The notes: generated by a model not told the origin, from the letters alone. A stretch of 64,000 nucleotides of DNA from an uncultured beta proteobacterium (GCA_903889565.1 CAISYC010000005.1:142921-206920); one strand, 5' to 3'. Positions 41,220-50,092 are shown, numbered from the stretch's first letter. Numbers and translations are program-made.

Positions 41220-41537
41220 ATGCAACGCCTGCTGTTCGCACTGTTATTGCTGCCGGGCCTCGCGCTGGCCGCCGACCTCGAGTTTTCGCTGACCATCAGC
41301 GAGCACCGCTTTACGCCCTCGGCACTGCGCGTGCCCGCCGGCAAAAAAATCAAGCTGCTGATCGATAATCAGGACGCGACGGCCGAGGAATTCGAAAGCC
41401 ACGAATTGAATCGCGAAAAGGTGATTCCGGGCAAATCGAAATCCTTCGTCTTCATCGGCCCGCTCGCCCCCGGCCGCTATCCGTTTTTCGGCGATTTCAA
41501 TTCAAAGACCGCCCAGGGCGTGGTGATCGCCGAGTAA
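41220..41537 (+). CDS. Periplasmic cupredoxin-domain protein of an iron-uptake operon (EfeO cupredoxin-like)
   Basis: A 105-residue exported protein (signal peptide to LALAADLEF). The mature part is one cupredoxin barrel: HRFTPSALRVPAGKKIKLLI, FESHELNREKVIPG, and a late RYPFFGDFNSKTAQG. It resembles the N-terminal domain of EfeO and similar small proteins next to Ftr1 permeases, which pass iron or an oxidising metal to the permease. The ATG at 41220 is used (a TTG lies directly before). Preceded by a Fur box and followed 7 bp later by the permease gene. Confidence 0.78.
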   Translation: MQRLLFALLLLPGLALAADLEFSLTISEHRFTPSALRVPAGKKIKLLIDNQDATAEEFESHELNREKVIPGKSKSFVFIGPLAPGRYPFFGDFNSKTAQGVVIAE

Positions 41538-41544
41538 TGACGAC

Positions 41545-42366
41545 ATGCTGTCCGCCGCCATCATCGTCTTTCGCGAATCATTCGAAGCCGCGCTGCTGAT
41601 CGGCATCATCGCCGCGGCCACGCGTTCGATCGCGCAACGCAGCCGCTGGATCGTCGCCGGCATTGCCGCCGGGCTTGCCGGCGCCTGTGTGGTGGCCGCA
41701 TTGACCGGAGAAATCGCCACCCAGTTCGACGGCGCCGGCCAGGAAATATTCAACGCGGTCGTGCTCGGCATCGCCGTCGTGCTGCTGGGCTGGCACAACA
41801 TCTGGATGTCGGCGCACGGCGCCGACCTCGCCGCCGAAGCGCGTCAGGTCGGCCGTAGCGTCGGCGAAGACGGCGCCGAATTATCGATGATACTGACCGT
41901 GGTCGCGCTCGCGGTGTTGCGTGAAGGCAGCGAAACGGTGCTGTTTCTCTATGGCCTGCTGTCCGGCGGCGAGGCCACCAAAACGTCGGTCGCCAGCGGC
42001 GGCGCGCTCGGATTGCTGATGGGGGCGGTCCTCGGATTTATTCTCTACGCCGGCATGCTGCGCATTCCCATGCGCCGGCTGTTTGCCGTCACCAGCACGC
42101 TGATCGTCCTCATCGCCGCCGGCATGGCCTCGCGCGCGGCGCAGTTCCTGATCCAGGTCGATCTGCTGCCGGGGCTGCAAACCCCGCTGTGGGATTTCAA
42201 CGCGGTGCTGCCTCCCGATTCGCTGGTCGGCGGCACGCTGCACGCGCTGGTCGGCTACGACGCATCCCCCGCCGGCATGCAGGTGGTGTTTTACGTTGCC
42301 ACCATCGTTCTCATCCTGACCGGCATGCAAATGGTGCGGTCGGCCCGTCAATCTGCCAATCATTGA
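41545..42366 (+). CDS. FTR1/EfeU family iron permease
   Basis: A 273-residue inner-membrane permease with seven hydrophobic helices. The two RExxE iron-binding motifs of the FTR1 family are present: RESFE at residues 10-14 and REGSE in ALAVLREGSETV. Family members import ferrous iron oxidised during passage or ferric iron directly. It lies 7 bp after the cupredoxin-like gene and 10 bp before a predicted outer-membrane protein gene, all behind a Fur box. Confidence 0.9.
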   Translation: MLSAAIIVFRESFEAALLIGIIAAATRSIAQRSRWIVAGIAAGLAGACVVAALTGEIATQFDGAGQEIFNAVVLGIAVVLLGWHNIWMSAHGADLAAEARQVGRSVGEDGAELSMILTVVALAVLREGSETVLFLYGLLSGGEATKTSVASGGALGLLMGAVLGFILYAGMLRIPMRRLFAVTSTLIVLIAAGMASRAAQFLIQVDLLPGLQTPLWDFNAVLPPDSLVGGTLHALVGYDASPAGMQVVFYVATIVLILTGMQMVRSARQSANH

Positions 42367-42376
42367 AAGTTCTTTC

Positions 42377-43102
42377 ATGCGATCGAAAATCATTGCTGCT
42401 TGCGTCGCCGCCGCGTTTCCGCTGATCGCGTCGGCGGGTCCGTCCGATTATGTCTACGTGCCGAACGTGACCTATGGCGAACGCGAAATCGATTTCAAAA
42501 TGGGCTCCTGGCGGCAGAGCGAAAATGCCGGCGCGGCCTCGATCGGCTACGGCTACGGCATGACGCAGCGCTGGTTCACCGAGTTCTACCGCAAGTACGA
42601 AAACAGCAGCAGCGAGGGCACGCACTTCGATGCCTGGGAATGGGAGAACAAGCTGCAGCTGACGGAAATCGGCGAATACCCGGTCGATGTCGGCGTCATT
42701 CTCGAACTCGAAAAACCGGCCAATCTTCAGGAAGGTTATGAGGTCCGTCTCGGGCCGTTGTTTCAGACCGAGTTCGGCAAGGTTCAACTCAACGCCAACG
42801 TGATTTTCGAGCAGCACTATCGCAGCGATACCACGCAGCGCAGCGAATTGAGCTATCAATGGCAGGCCAAATACCGCTGGCAGCCGAAACTCGAATTCGG
42901 CATGCAGGGTTTCGGCGACGCCGGCAGCATCAACCACTGGGACGCGGTGACGCCCGCCGGTCACCGCATGGGCCCCGCGATCTTCGGCAAATTCAATCTC
43001 GGCAACCACCGCGCCATCAACTACAACGCCGCGTGGCTGATCGGCACCACCGGCAATGCACCGAGCCAGAATTTCCGTGCCCAGGTCGAATACGAGTTTT
43101 AG
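42377..43102 (+). CDS. Predicted outer-membrane beta-barrel protein of the iron-uptake operon
   Basis: A 241-residue protein with a Sec signal (MRSKIIAACVAAAFPLIASA). The mature part alternates aromatic and charged residues in short strands (FKMGSWRQSENAGAASIGYG, QWQAKYRWQPKLEFGMQGFG) and ends VEYEF, a C-terminal Phe typical of barrel proteins recognised by BamA. I do not recognise a named family. As third gene behind the Fur box it may help iron cross the outer membrane, an inference from position. Confidence 0.7.
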   Translation: MRSKIIAACVAAAFPLIASAGPSDYVYVPNVTYGEREIDFKMGSWRQSENAGAASIGYGYGMTQRWFTEFYRKYENSSSEGTHFDAWEWENKLQLTEIGEYPVDVGVILELEKPANLQEGYEVRLGPLFQTEFGKVQLNANVIFEQHYRSDTTQRSELSYQWQAKYRWQPKLEFGMQGFGDAGSINHWDAVTPAGHRMGPAIFGKFNLGNHRAINYNAAWLIGTTGNAPSQNFRAQVEYEF

Positions 43103-43153
43103 CCGCCGCGCCCGTGTAGACTACGCCTGTCCCCCCGGGCACAGGCGTAACGC

Positions 43154-43786
43154 ATGGAGTGGTTCAACGTCGTCGTTCATTTCGACCGCTATCTCGACAT
43201 GGCGATGCACAACTATGGCGCGCTGGTATACCTGCTGCTGTTCCTGATCGTGTTCTGCGAGACCGCGCTGCTCGCGCTGTTTTTCCTTCCGGGCGATCCG
43301 CTGCTGTTTATCAGCGGCGCACTGTGCGCGGGCGGCGCGATCGACATCTGGCTGCTGATGACGCTGCTGTTTGCGGCGGCAGTCGTTGGCAGCGTCGTCA
43401 ACTACCACATCGGCCGTTTCATCGGCGCGAGGGTGTTCTCGCGCAATTACCGCTGGCTCAACCGCGCCGCGCTGCAGCGGACCCGCGATTTCTACGAACG
43501 CCATGGCGGCCTTACATTTTTGCTATCGCCCTTCATCGCCGTGGTGCGCACGTTTGCGCCTTTCGTCGCCGGCGTTTCGGCGATGACCTTCCGCAAATTT
43601 CTCGCCTACACTGTCGCCGGCGATGCGATCTGGGTCGTGCTGCTGGTGCCCGGCGGCTATTTCTTCGGCAACATTCCCGTCATCCGCGACCACCTGAACG
43701 GCATCGTGCTGATCGGCATCGGCGCCGGCGTTGGCTCGCTGCTTGCGGGCTGGCTGTGGAAACAGTTAAAAACGCGCGCGGTTTGA
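43154..43786 (+). CDS. DedA family membrane protein
   Basis: A 210-residue inner-membrane protein of the DedA/VTT family. Key stretches are FCETALLALFFLPGDPLLFI, GSVVNYHIGRFIGARVFSRN and RTFAPFVAGVSAMTFRKFLA, with the conserved Arg/Phe-Pro of the family. DedA proteins contribute to lipid flipping (undecaprenyl phosphate and others) and envelope homeostasis. It follows the barrel gene by 51 bp; whether it shares its promoter is unknown. Confidence 0.88.
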   Translation: MEWFNVVVHFDRYLDMAMHNYGALVYLLLFLIVFCETALLALFFLPGDPLLFISGALCAGGAIDIWLLMTLLFAAAVVGSVVNYHIGRFIGARVFSRNYRWLNRAALQRTRDFYERHGGLTFLLSPFIAVVRTFAPFVAGVSAMTFRKFLAYTVAGDAIWVVLLVPGGYFFGNIPVIRDHLNGIVLIGIGAGVGSLLAGWLWKQLKTRAV

Positions 43787-43818
43787 CGCCGCGCCGAACA
43801 GGTTTGCTCGCCTGAGCA

Positions 43819-44784
43819 TCATTCGACGCGCATGCCGGCGTCCCTGACCACCTTGCGCCAGCGCGGCACTTCAACCGCGATCAGATCGCGCAAACGCTCG
43901 GGACTGCCGCCGATCGGCTCGCCGCCGTCCTCCGCAAGTTTCTTCGCAATGTCCGGTGATTTCACCGCGGCTGCCAGTTCCCCACTCAGCTTTCTGACGA
44001 TCGCCGGCGGCGTGCCGGCAGGCGCCAGCCAACCGTGCCAGGTGCTGACATCAAAACCCGCCACGCCGGCTTCGGCGATCGCGGGCAATTCAGGCAGCAC
44101 CGCGGAACGCTCGGCAGTGGTCACCGCGAGCGCGCGCAGGCGGCCGGCTTTCACATAAGGCAGCGCGGCCAGCACGTTGCCGAACAGGCTCTGAATCTGG
44201 CCGGCGATCGTTTCCACCATGACCTGCCCGGATCCCTTGTAGGGCACCAGCGTCAGCCTGATCTGTGCGGCCGCGATGAACCATGCCGACACCAGATGCG
44301 TGGTGCTGCCGTTGGCAACACCCATCGCAATGGCATCGGGTCGCGACCTGGCCAACGCGATCAGATCGCGCGTCGACTTGACCGGCAGCCCCGGATGAAC
44401 CAACAGCAAAAAGGGCGCCTTGCTGACCAGCGAAATCGATTCAAAATCCTTGACCGGATCGTACGGCAGATCGGGCCGCAACGCGGGCACGAACGACAGC
44501 GCAGTCGAACTCGCCATCAGCGTGTAGCCGTCGGGCGCCGCTTTGGCGACGAGATCGTAGCCTAACGTGTAACCGGCGCCGGTGTGATTTTCAACCACGA
44601 AGGAGCGCCTGAATCGTTCGCCCAGTTTCTGCGCGAGGATGCGCGCCAACAGATCGGTCGCCGCACCGGTGGCGGTGGGCACGATCACGCGCACCGGCTT
44701 GGCCGGGTAGGCGGACGGATTCTGCGCGTGCGCAGGCGCCAGTGGCAGCATCGCGACGGCGGCGATTAAACCGAATCGTCGCAT
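43819..44784 (-). CDS. Bug/TctC-family periplasmic solute receptor
   Basis: A 321-residue receptor starting at the ATG at 44784 behind AGGGA; an ATG at 44805 would overlap the preceding stop and add seven charged residues. Signal peptide to APAHAQNPSAYPAKPV. Landmarks: VIVPTATGAATDLLARIL, VVENHTGAGYTLG, APDGYTLMAS, HPGLPVKSTRDLI, LVPYKGSGQVMV. Encoded directly after an alpha/beta-hydrolase gene, the third such pairing in this window. Confidence 0.87.
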   Translation of the reverse strand: MRRFGLIAAVAMLPLAPAHAQNPSAYPAKPVRVIVPTATGAATDLLARILAQKLGERFRRSFVVENHTGAGYTLGYDLVAKAAPDGYTLMASSTALSFVPALRPDLPYDPVKDFESISLVSKAPFLLLVHPGLPVKSTRDLIALARSRPDAIAMGVANGSTTHLVSAWFIAAAQIRLTLVPYKGSGQVMVETIAGQIQSLFGNVLAALPYVKAGRLRALAVTTAERSAVLPELPAIAEAGVAGFDVSTWHGWLAPAGTPPAIVRKLSGELAAAVKSPDIAKKLAEDGGEPIGGSPERLRDLIAVEVPRWRKVVRDAGMRVE

Positions 44785-44804
44785 GGGCTCGTCCCTGCGC
44801 CGCA

Positions 44805-45644
44805 TCAAACGGCCCGCTCTTCGAGAAACTGCCGGATCGCCGCAACACAGCGCCCGGCTGCAAGATAATGAATACCGAAATCGTAGCCGTCGAGGCGCAC
44901 CAGTTGCCCGTTCGGCAAAATCCGGCTCATCTCGTCCAATTGTTTGCGCCGGTTTTCCGGACAGTTGTCGCCGAGTATCAATAACACCGGCGCGGTGATT
45001 TCCGGCAAACGCGGCCACAAATCGATCCGGGTGAAACTGCGGAAGGCGCTGATTGCGACATGCGACGGCACGCGGTCCATTTCCCGTGCCCACCATTCGC
45101 CGAGTTCCGGCGGAATTTTTGCAATATCGACGCGATACTTGAGCGTGCGCCGGCACCATTCGCCGACACCGTATTTTTCGAGCGCGGCCGCCTGGTCTTT
45201 TTCACCGATCGCATAGGTATCGACTGTCTGCACGGCGGTCTTCGCCGTCGTATTGCAGGCCGCAATCGAGGCAATGCGCCGCGGGTCGCGCAGCGCCACC
45301 GCCATGCCGACCTTGCCGCCGGTCGATTCACCGACCCAGTGCACGCGCTCGATGCCAAGGTGATCGAGCAGACCGATCACATCGTCAACCGCTTCGTCGA
45401 GTTCGAGCTGGTGACCGCGCGCGGGTTTCGCACTGTGACCGTAGCCACGCGGGTCCATGCGCAGCACGCGGTAATCGCGTCCGAGCAGCGGCACCCACGC
45501 ATGCCAGAATTCGATGTTGCGGCAATAACCCGGATAGAGCAGAAACGTTTCTGCGGGCGTGGTCGCCCACGGCGCGGTGTGATCGGCGAGATCGTAGTGA
45601 ATGTCGGTGCCGTTGACATGCGCAATCTGAAAATATCTCGCCAT
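44805..45644 (-). CDS. Alpha/beta-hydrolase
   Basis: A 279-residue cytoplasmic hydrolase with the nucleophile elbow GESTGG (Ser107) and a late His in FGIHYLAAG. It starts MARYFQIAHVNGTDIHYDLA; the DIHYDLADHTAPW segment is a weaker version of the LHY.IDDFTDPW opening in the other two hydrolases, so it is a more distant relative. Its stop lies 20 bp before the downstream Bug start. Substrate unknown. Confidence 0.8.
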   Translation of the reverse strand: MARYFQIAHVNGTDIHYDLADHTAPWATTPAETFLLYPGYCRNIEFWHAWVPLLGRDYRVLRMDPRGYGHSAKPARGHQLELDEAVDDVIGLLDHLGIERVHWVGESTGGKVGMAVALRDPRRIASIAACNTTAKTAVQTVDTYAIGEKDQAAALEKYGVGEWCRRTLKYRVDIAKIPPELGEWWAREMDRVPSHVAISAFRSFTRIDLWPRLPEITAPVLLILGDNCPENRRKQLDEMSRILPNGQLVRLDGYDFGIHYLAAGRCVAAIRQFLEERAV

Positions 45645-45972
45645 TGCCGTCCTCTGTTAATTGCCGCTTCGTCGATCGCGCAGTGATCATAGTCTATTCG
45701 TTCCGATTCAAAAGCGGGCAGCGCGACGCATCGCCTGCATTTACGCCAAAACGGCGCAATACGTGTTGCAATGCATCAGACCGCCCCGCTATTGAACAAC
45801 CGTATTCGCACATCCGGGCCAGCAAGCAGGTTTGAACCCGCGGATATGCGGCATTCATTGCGGCTGTTACAAATTGTTTCTTTTTTCCCTGCAATCCGGT
45901 CAACGCTCGCGTTGCAAGGCCCGTTATTCCGAGCGGCGCCATCGCCATTCCATTTCAATCAAAGGAGAGAAC
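45645..45972. other. 328-bp intergenic region, nothing recognised
   Basis: Lies between the divergent hydrolase and charged-repeat genes. Several short frames cross it without ribosome sites or plausible composition. No repeat, tRNA or clear promoter hexamers were identified; a T-rich patch TTGTTTCTTTTTTCC occurs at 45872-45886. Confidence 0.4.
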
Positions 45973-46305
45973 ATGATTAAAACGACTTTAGTGGCACTGG
46001 CGAGCGCGTTCGCCATGGCCGCAATCGCACCGGCATTCGCCCAGACCACCGCGCCGGCACCCCAGGCGCCGACCGCGGTTCAACAGGACAACCAGAACAT
46101 CCGTCAGGATCGCCGCGACATTCGCAAGGATGAGAAGGCCCGCGCGGAAGATCGTCGCGAAGCGCGTCAGGACGAGCGCAAAGGCGATTTCAAAGATGCC
46201 CGCAAGGAGCGCCAGGCCGCCCATCAGGAAACACGCGACATCCATCAGGATCGCAAGGAACTGCATCAGGACCGCGAGCAGCGCCGCGAAGACCGCAAGA
46301 AATAA
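45973..46305 (+). CDS. Exported highly charged Arg/Asp/Gln-repeat protein
   Basis: A 110-residue protein with a Sec signal (MIKTTLVALASAFAMAAIAP to AFAQ). After a Pro/Ala linker, residues 38-110 are almost entirely Arg, Asp, Glu, Gln, Lys and His in a 7- to 8-residue repeating pattern around R.D.R..R.D, e.g. NIRQDRRDIRKDEKARAEDR. The spacing suggests one long charged alpha-helix or coiled coil in the periplasm. GGAGAG precedes the ATG, and a strong terminator follows, so it is a well-expressed single gene. Function unknown; chaperone-like or ion-binding roles are possible. Confidence 0.75.
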   Translation: MIKTTLVALASAFAMAAIAPAFAQTTAPAPQAPTAVQQDNQNIRQDRRDIRKDEKARAEDRREARQDERKGDFKDARKERQAAHQETRDIHQDRKELHQDREQRREDRKK

Positions 46306-46326
46306 ACGGCGCCGCCGGCTGCTCAC

Positions 46327-46363
46327 ATGACAAGGGGTGCTTGATGCACCCCTTGTCATTTTT
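46327..46363. terminator. Strong intrinsic terminator between convergent genes
   Basis: A perfect 14-bp stem: ATGACAAGGGGTGC (46327-46340) pairs with GCACCCCTTGTCAT (46346-46359) around TTGAT, followed by TTTT. It ends the charged-repeat gene and may also serve the convergent cytochrome gene. Confidence 0.9.
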
Positions 46364-46379
46364 GCGTGCCCGGAACGCT

Positions 46380-46709
46380 TCAGTTGCCCTTTTCGCCCTC
46401 GACCACATAGGCCCACAGGGCCTTGATATCGTCGGGCTTCAATACATCGCCCCACGGCGGCATGTTGCGCACGCCGTCAGTCACCGAGTTGACGAAACGC
46501 ATCGGCTCGTCGCGCGGAAAGGTGGCGAGATCGATCGCCCACGGCGGATTCTTCATATGATTGCCGTGGCAGACCGCGCAGTTGGCGGCAAAGATTTCCG
46601 CCCCCTGCTGGACCAGCGCGGGCGGAAACGACTGCGCCACCGCCTCGTGCATCACGGTGGCGGCGCACGCAAACGGCACAACAAACAGCAAACCGAAACC
46701 ATGCTTCAT
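46380..46709 (-). CDS. Small cytochrome c of the PQQ-dehydrogenase operon
   Basis: A 109-residue exported cytochrome starting at the ATG at 46709 behind GAGG. Heme motif CAVCH at residues 44-48; axial Met in GVRNMPPWGD. It begins 7 bp after the stop of the last PQQ dehydrogenase gene. Quinoprotein alcohol dehydrogenases pass electrons to a dedicated cytochrome c, so this is the likely electron acceptor for one or more of the three upstream dehydrogenases. Confidence 0.88.
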   Translation of the reverse strand: MKHGFGLLFVVPFACAATVMHEAVAQSFPPALVQQGAEIFAANCAVCHGNHMKNPPWAIDLATFPRDEPMRFVNSVTDGVRNMPPWGDVLKPDDIKALWAYVVEGEKGN

Positions 46710-46716
46710 CGCCACC

Positions 46717-48378
46717 TCACTGCGGCGTCAGCGCAAACGTCCACACCGAGCCGCCGGCTGGCACCACATTGCCGGCCGAACGCGTCGGATTGCTGCCGCC
46801 GCGGCCCGACAGCACGGTCACGTACTGCCGCCCCTTGTACAGGTAGGTGATCGGCGGCGCATTGACGCTCGAGCCGGTCTTGAATTGCCACAGCTGCTTG
46901 CCCGTATCCTGGTCGAGCGCGATGAACTCGCCGGTGAGTTTGCCGGTAAACAAGAGCCCGCCGTCGGTCGCCAGCGTGCCGGCCGACACCGCGAATTCGT
47001 CGAGCGGCATTTTCCACACGGTCTTGCCGGTCAGCGGATTGATCGCGATGTGATAACCGGGCGCGAGGTTGTCCGGATTCTTGTAGCTGGTATCGATACC
47101 GGTGTAGCCGCCGCCGACCACCAGTTTGACGTCCACATACTTCATGGTGCGGACCGCTTCCCACGAATTCAGGTAGATCAGGCCGGTCTTCGGATTGTAG
47201 GCGGACAAGGTCGCGTTGGTGGCGCGCGCCGGCACCAGATCGACGGTTTCGCCTTTCATCGCGCGGTCGAACAAGTCGCTCAGCACCGGGCGCCCGGTCT
47301 TGAGATCGATGTACTTCGCCCAGTTCTGCGCCACGAAGGGCGTCGCCGAGATCAATTGCCCGTTAGTGCGGTCGAGCACGTAGAGAAAACCGTTCTTGTT
47401 GACGTTGAACAGCACCTTGCGCGGTTTGCCGTCGATCTGCACGTCGGCAAGAATGCTCTCGGCGGTGCCGTCGAAATCGAAACTGTCGTTCGGCACGAAC
47501 TGGTAATACCAGACGATTTCGCCGGTCTTCGGCCGGATCGCCAGCAGCGAAGCTGCATACAGGCTGTCCATGCCGGCGCGGTATTTCGGATTGTACGGCT
47601 CCGCGTTGCCGGTGCCGATGTAAAACAGATCGAGCTGCGGATCGTAGGAACCGGGCTGCCAGGTCGAACCGCCGCCGTACTTCCACGCCTCGGGCATGTC
47701 CTTGGGCCAGGTCTCCGAACCTTTTTGTCCGGGTTCCGGAATCGTCCACGTGCGCCACAACTGCTTGCCGGTCTCCGGATCGTAACCATCGACGAAACCG
47801 CGCGCGGTGCGGTCGCCGCCGGACATGCCGGAAATCAGCACGCCGTTGGCGATGGTCGGCGCGGTGACGCCGCCGTAGCTTTCCTTCCATTCGCCGAATT
47901 TGGTTTTCCAGATTTCCTTGCCGGTCTTCATGTCGAGCGCCAGCACGTAGCCGTCGACGGTCTGGCGGAACAACTTGCCGTTGTAGAGCGTGGCGGCGCC
48001 GCGCATGAAAGCGCCGCCGGAAGTCACGCGCAAAGCGCCGCGGTCGTAATTGACCGGCGTGCGCCAGATCTGGCGCCCTGTTTCCATGTCGATGGCGAAC
48101 GTCCAGTTGCCGTTCACCACATACATCACGCCGTTGTAAACGGTCGGCTGCGACAGTTCGCCCATGTCGTTGGAGAGGCTGAAGTTCCACACCGGCACCA
48201 GGCGCTTGATGTTGGACCTGTTGATCTCCTTCAGCGGGCTGTACATATTCAGGTTGTAGCCCATGCCGAAATTGAGCACGTTCTCCGGATTTTTTCCCGG
48301 GTTCAACAACTCATCAGCCGTCTGCGCCTGCACCGCCGCACAGCAGCCCGTCAGCAACACCGCGATTATCTTTTTCAT
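46717..48378 (-). CDS. PQQ-dependent dehydrogenase paralogue 3
   Basis: A 553-residue eight-bladed quinoprotein with a signal peptide (MKKIIAVLLTGCCAAVQAQ). The PQQ-stacking Trp is in GGGSTWQPG (Trp240), the metal-binding Asn in GTGNAEPYNP (Asn258) and the catalytic Asp in NDSFDFDG (Asp301), with a second Asp at 303. The Asp at +2 is the signature of lanthanide-using enzymes such as XoxF. The metal-binding Glu position appears changed to Asp (SGGD, residue 189), and the vicinal Cys-Cys pair that stacks on PQQ is replaced by Thr-Ser (residues 119-120). Substrate unknown, likely an alcohol or aldehyde. Followed by a cytochrome c. Confidence 0.85.
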   Translation of the reverse strand: MKKIIAVLLTGCCAAVQAQTADELLNPGKNPENVLNFGMGYNLNMYSPLKEINRSNIKRLVPVWNFSLSNDMGELSQPTVYNGVMYVVNGNWTFAIDMETGRQIWRTPVNYDRGALRVTSGGAFMRGAATLYNGKLFRQTVDGYVLALDMKTGKEIWKTKFGEWKESYGGVTAPTIANGVLISGMSGGDRTARGFVDGYDPETGKQLWRTWTIPEPGQKGSETWPKDMPEAWKYGGGSTWQPGSYDPQLDLFYIGTGNAEPYNPKYRAGMDSLYAASLLAIRPKTGEIVWYYQFVPNDSFDFDGTAESILADVQIDGKPRKVLFNVNKNGFLYVLDRTNGQLISATPFVAQNWAKYIDLKTGRPVLSDLFDRAMKGETVDLVPARATNATLSAYNPKTGLIYLNSWEAVRTMKYVDVKLVVGGGYTGIDTSYKNPDNLAPGYHIAINPLTGKTVWKMPLDEFAVSAGTLATDGGLLFTGKLTGEFIALDQDTGKQLWQFKTGSSVNAPPITYLYKGRQYVTVLSGRGGSNPTRSAGNVVPAGGSVWTFALTPQ

Positions 48379-48404
48379 GCCTCTCCCCCTCGAAAACGTT
48401 TTGA

Positions 48405-50066
48405 TTATTCTGGCAACAACGCAAAGGTCCACACTGCGCCGCCGGCCGGCACGCCCGGCGAGGCTTTGCGTCCGCGCGAATCGCCGGCAAGCCCGGACAG
48501 CACGGTGATGTACTGGCGCCCCTTGTAGGTATAGGTCACCGGCGGCGCATTGATGCCGGAGCCGGTCTGAAAGCTCCACAACACTTTGCCGCTGGCTTCG
48601 TCGAGCGCCTCGAACTCTCCGGTCATGCGGCCGGTGAATACCAGACCGCCGTCGGTCGACAACATGCCCGCCTGCGAAACGAAATCAGTGAGTTTGTTCT
48701 GCCATTTGAACTTGCCGGTGAGCGGATCCATCGCCACCTGAAAGCCCTCCGCATCGTCGCCCGGCGCGCGCGGAAAGGCGCGGCTCTCGGCGCCGGTGTA
48801 GCGCGTGCCGGCCTTGTAGTCGATCGGCACCAGCTTGAACATCTGCGGGAAATGAATGGTGTTCATGTAAACCATGCCGGACTTCGGATTGAACGACATC
48901 TGCGCCCAGTTCTTCACGCCGAAAGCCGGCCACAATTCAACTTCCTCGCCGGCGATCAGGCGCTTTCTCACATCGGTTTCAACCGGACGGCCGGTCTTCA
49001 TGTCGACATGCGAGGCCCAGTTGACCTTGCCGAACGGAAAGGCGCGCAGCAATTTGCCGTTGGTCCGGTCGATGACATAGAAGAAACCATTGCGGTCGGC
49101 ATGCAAAATCACCTTGCGCGGCGCGCCATCGACGCTGAGGTCGGCGATCACGTTTTCATTCACGCCGTCGTAGTCGAAGGAATCGTCGGGCGTGAACTGG
49201 TAGTGCCAGACGATTTCACCGGTCTTCGGACGCACCGCGAGGACGCTGGCCGAGTAGAGGCTGTCCTTGCCGCGATAACGCGTGTTCCACGGTGACGCAT
49301 TGCCGGTGCCCCAGTACATCAGATCGAGTTCCGGATCGTATGAACCGGTGATCCAGGTCGAGCCGCCGCCGCGTTTGTAGGCCTCGCCTTCCGCCGGCCA
49401 TGTTTCGGAACCGGGCTCACCCGGGCCGGGAATGGTGTAACGGCGCCACAGGGCCTTGCCGGTTTCCGGGTCCCAGCCGTCGAGAAATCCGCGCACGCCG
49501 AATTCGGCGCCGGACATGCCGGTGACCAGTACGCCGTTGGCGATCAGCGGCGCGACGATCGACGAATAGCCGTCTTTCCATTCGGCGAATTTCGATTTCC
49601 ACACCTCCTTGCCGGTTTTCATGTCGAGTGCCAGCACGTAGGCATCAAGGGTGACGCGATACAGTTTGCCGTTGTAAATCGCCGCGCCCTTGTTCGAAAC
49701 GCCACAGCACACCACGCGCGGCGTGCCCGGATCGTAATCGACCGCCGTGCGCCAGATCTGTTTGCCGGTGGCGATATCGATGGCGAAGGTCCATTTGACG
49801 TTGGTCACGTACATCACGCCGTTGTAGATCATCGGCTGCGACTGCTCGCCCAGATCGTTGGCGAGGCTCATGCTCCACACCGGCACCAGCCGCTTCAGGC
49901 TGGCGGTGTTGATCTGCTTGAGCGGGCTGTAACGCTTCATGTCATAGCCCATGCCGTAGGTCGTGATGTTGTCCGTATTCCGGCCGTCGGTCAGCAACTC
50001 CTGCGCAGTCTGCGCCCAGCCGTTCAGACAGCAGGCGCACAACAAAATCGCCAGCAACTTGTTCAT
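48405..50066 (-). CDS. PQQ-dependent dehydrogenase paralogue 2 (keeps vicinal disulfide)
   Basis: A 553-residue exported quinoprotein starting at the ATG at 50066 behind GGGAGGAGAAC. This copy has every classical feature: vicinal cysteines 120-121 (RVVCCGVSN), Glu188 in SGAEFGVRG, Trp238, Asn256 in GTGNASPW and Asp298 followed by Asp300 (SFDYDG), the pattern expected for lanthanide coordination. It therefore looks like the catalytically orthodox member of the set. Lies 26 bp before paralogue 3 and 26 bp after paralogue 1. Confidence 0.88.
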   Translation of the reverse strand: MNKLLAILLCACCLNGWAQTAQELLTDGRNTDNITTYGMGYDMKRYSPLKQINTASLKRLVPVWSMSLANDLGEQSQPMIYNGVMYVTNVKWTFAIDIATGKQIWRTAVDYDPGTPRVVCCGVSNKGAAIYNGKLYRVTLDAYVLALDMKTGKEVWKSKFAEWKDGYSSIVAPLIANGVLVTGMSGAEFGVRGFLDGWDPETGKALWRRYTIPGPGEPGSETWPAEGEAYKRGGGSTWITGSYDPELDLMYWGTGNASPWNTRYRGKDSLYSASVLAVRPKTGEIVWHYQFTPDDSFDYDGVNENVIADLSVDGAPRKVILHADRNGFFYVIDRTNGKLLRAFPFGKVNWASHVDMKTGRPVETDVRKRLIAGEEVELWPAFGVKNWAQMSFNPKSGMVYMNTIHFPQMFKLVPIDYKAGTRYTGAESRAFPRAPGDDAEGFQVAMDPLTGKFKWQNKLTDFVSQAGMLSTDGGLVFTGRMTGEFEALDEASGKVLWSFQTGSGINAPPVTYTYKGRQYITVLSGLAGDSRGRKASPGVPAGGAVWTFALLPE

Positions 50067-50092
50067 GGTTCTCCTCCCGGTTTTTTTGCGGC

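Noticed and set aside
44805-45159. N-terminal extension of the Bug frame at 43819
   Set aside because: It overlaps the hydrolase gene in another frame; the signal peptide begins at 44784.
45829-45850. tRNA T-arm-like GGTTTGAACC segment
   Set aside because: The stems do not pair properly and no acceptor or anticodon arms were found; no tRNA was supported anywhere in the window.
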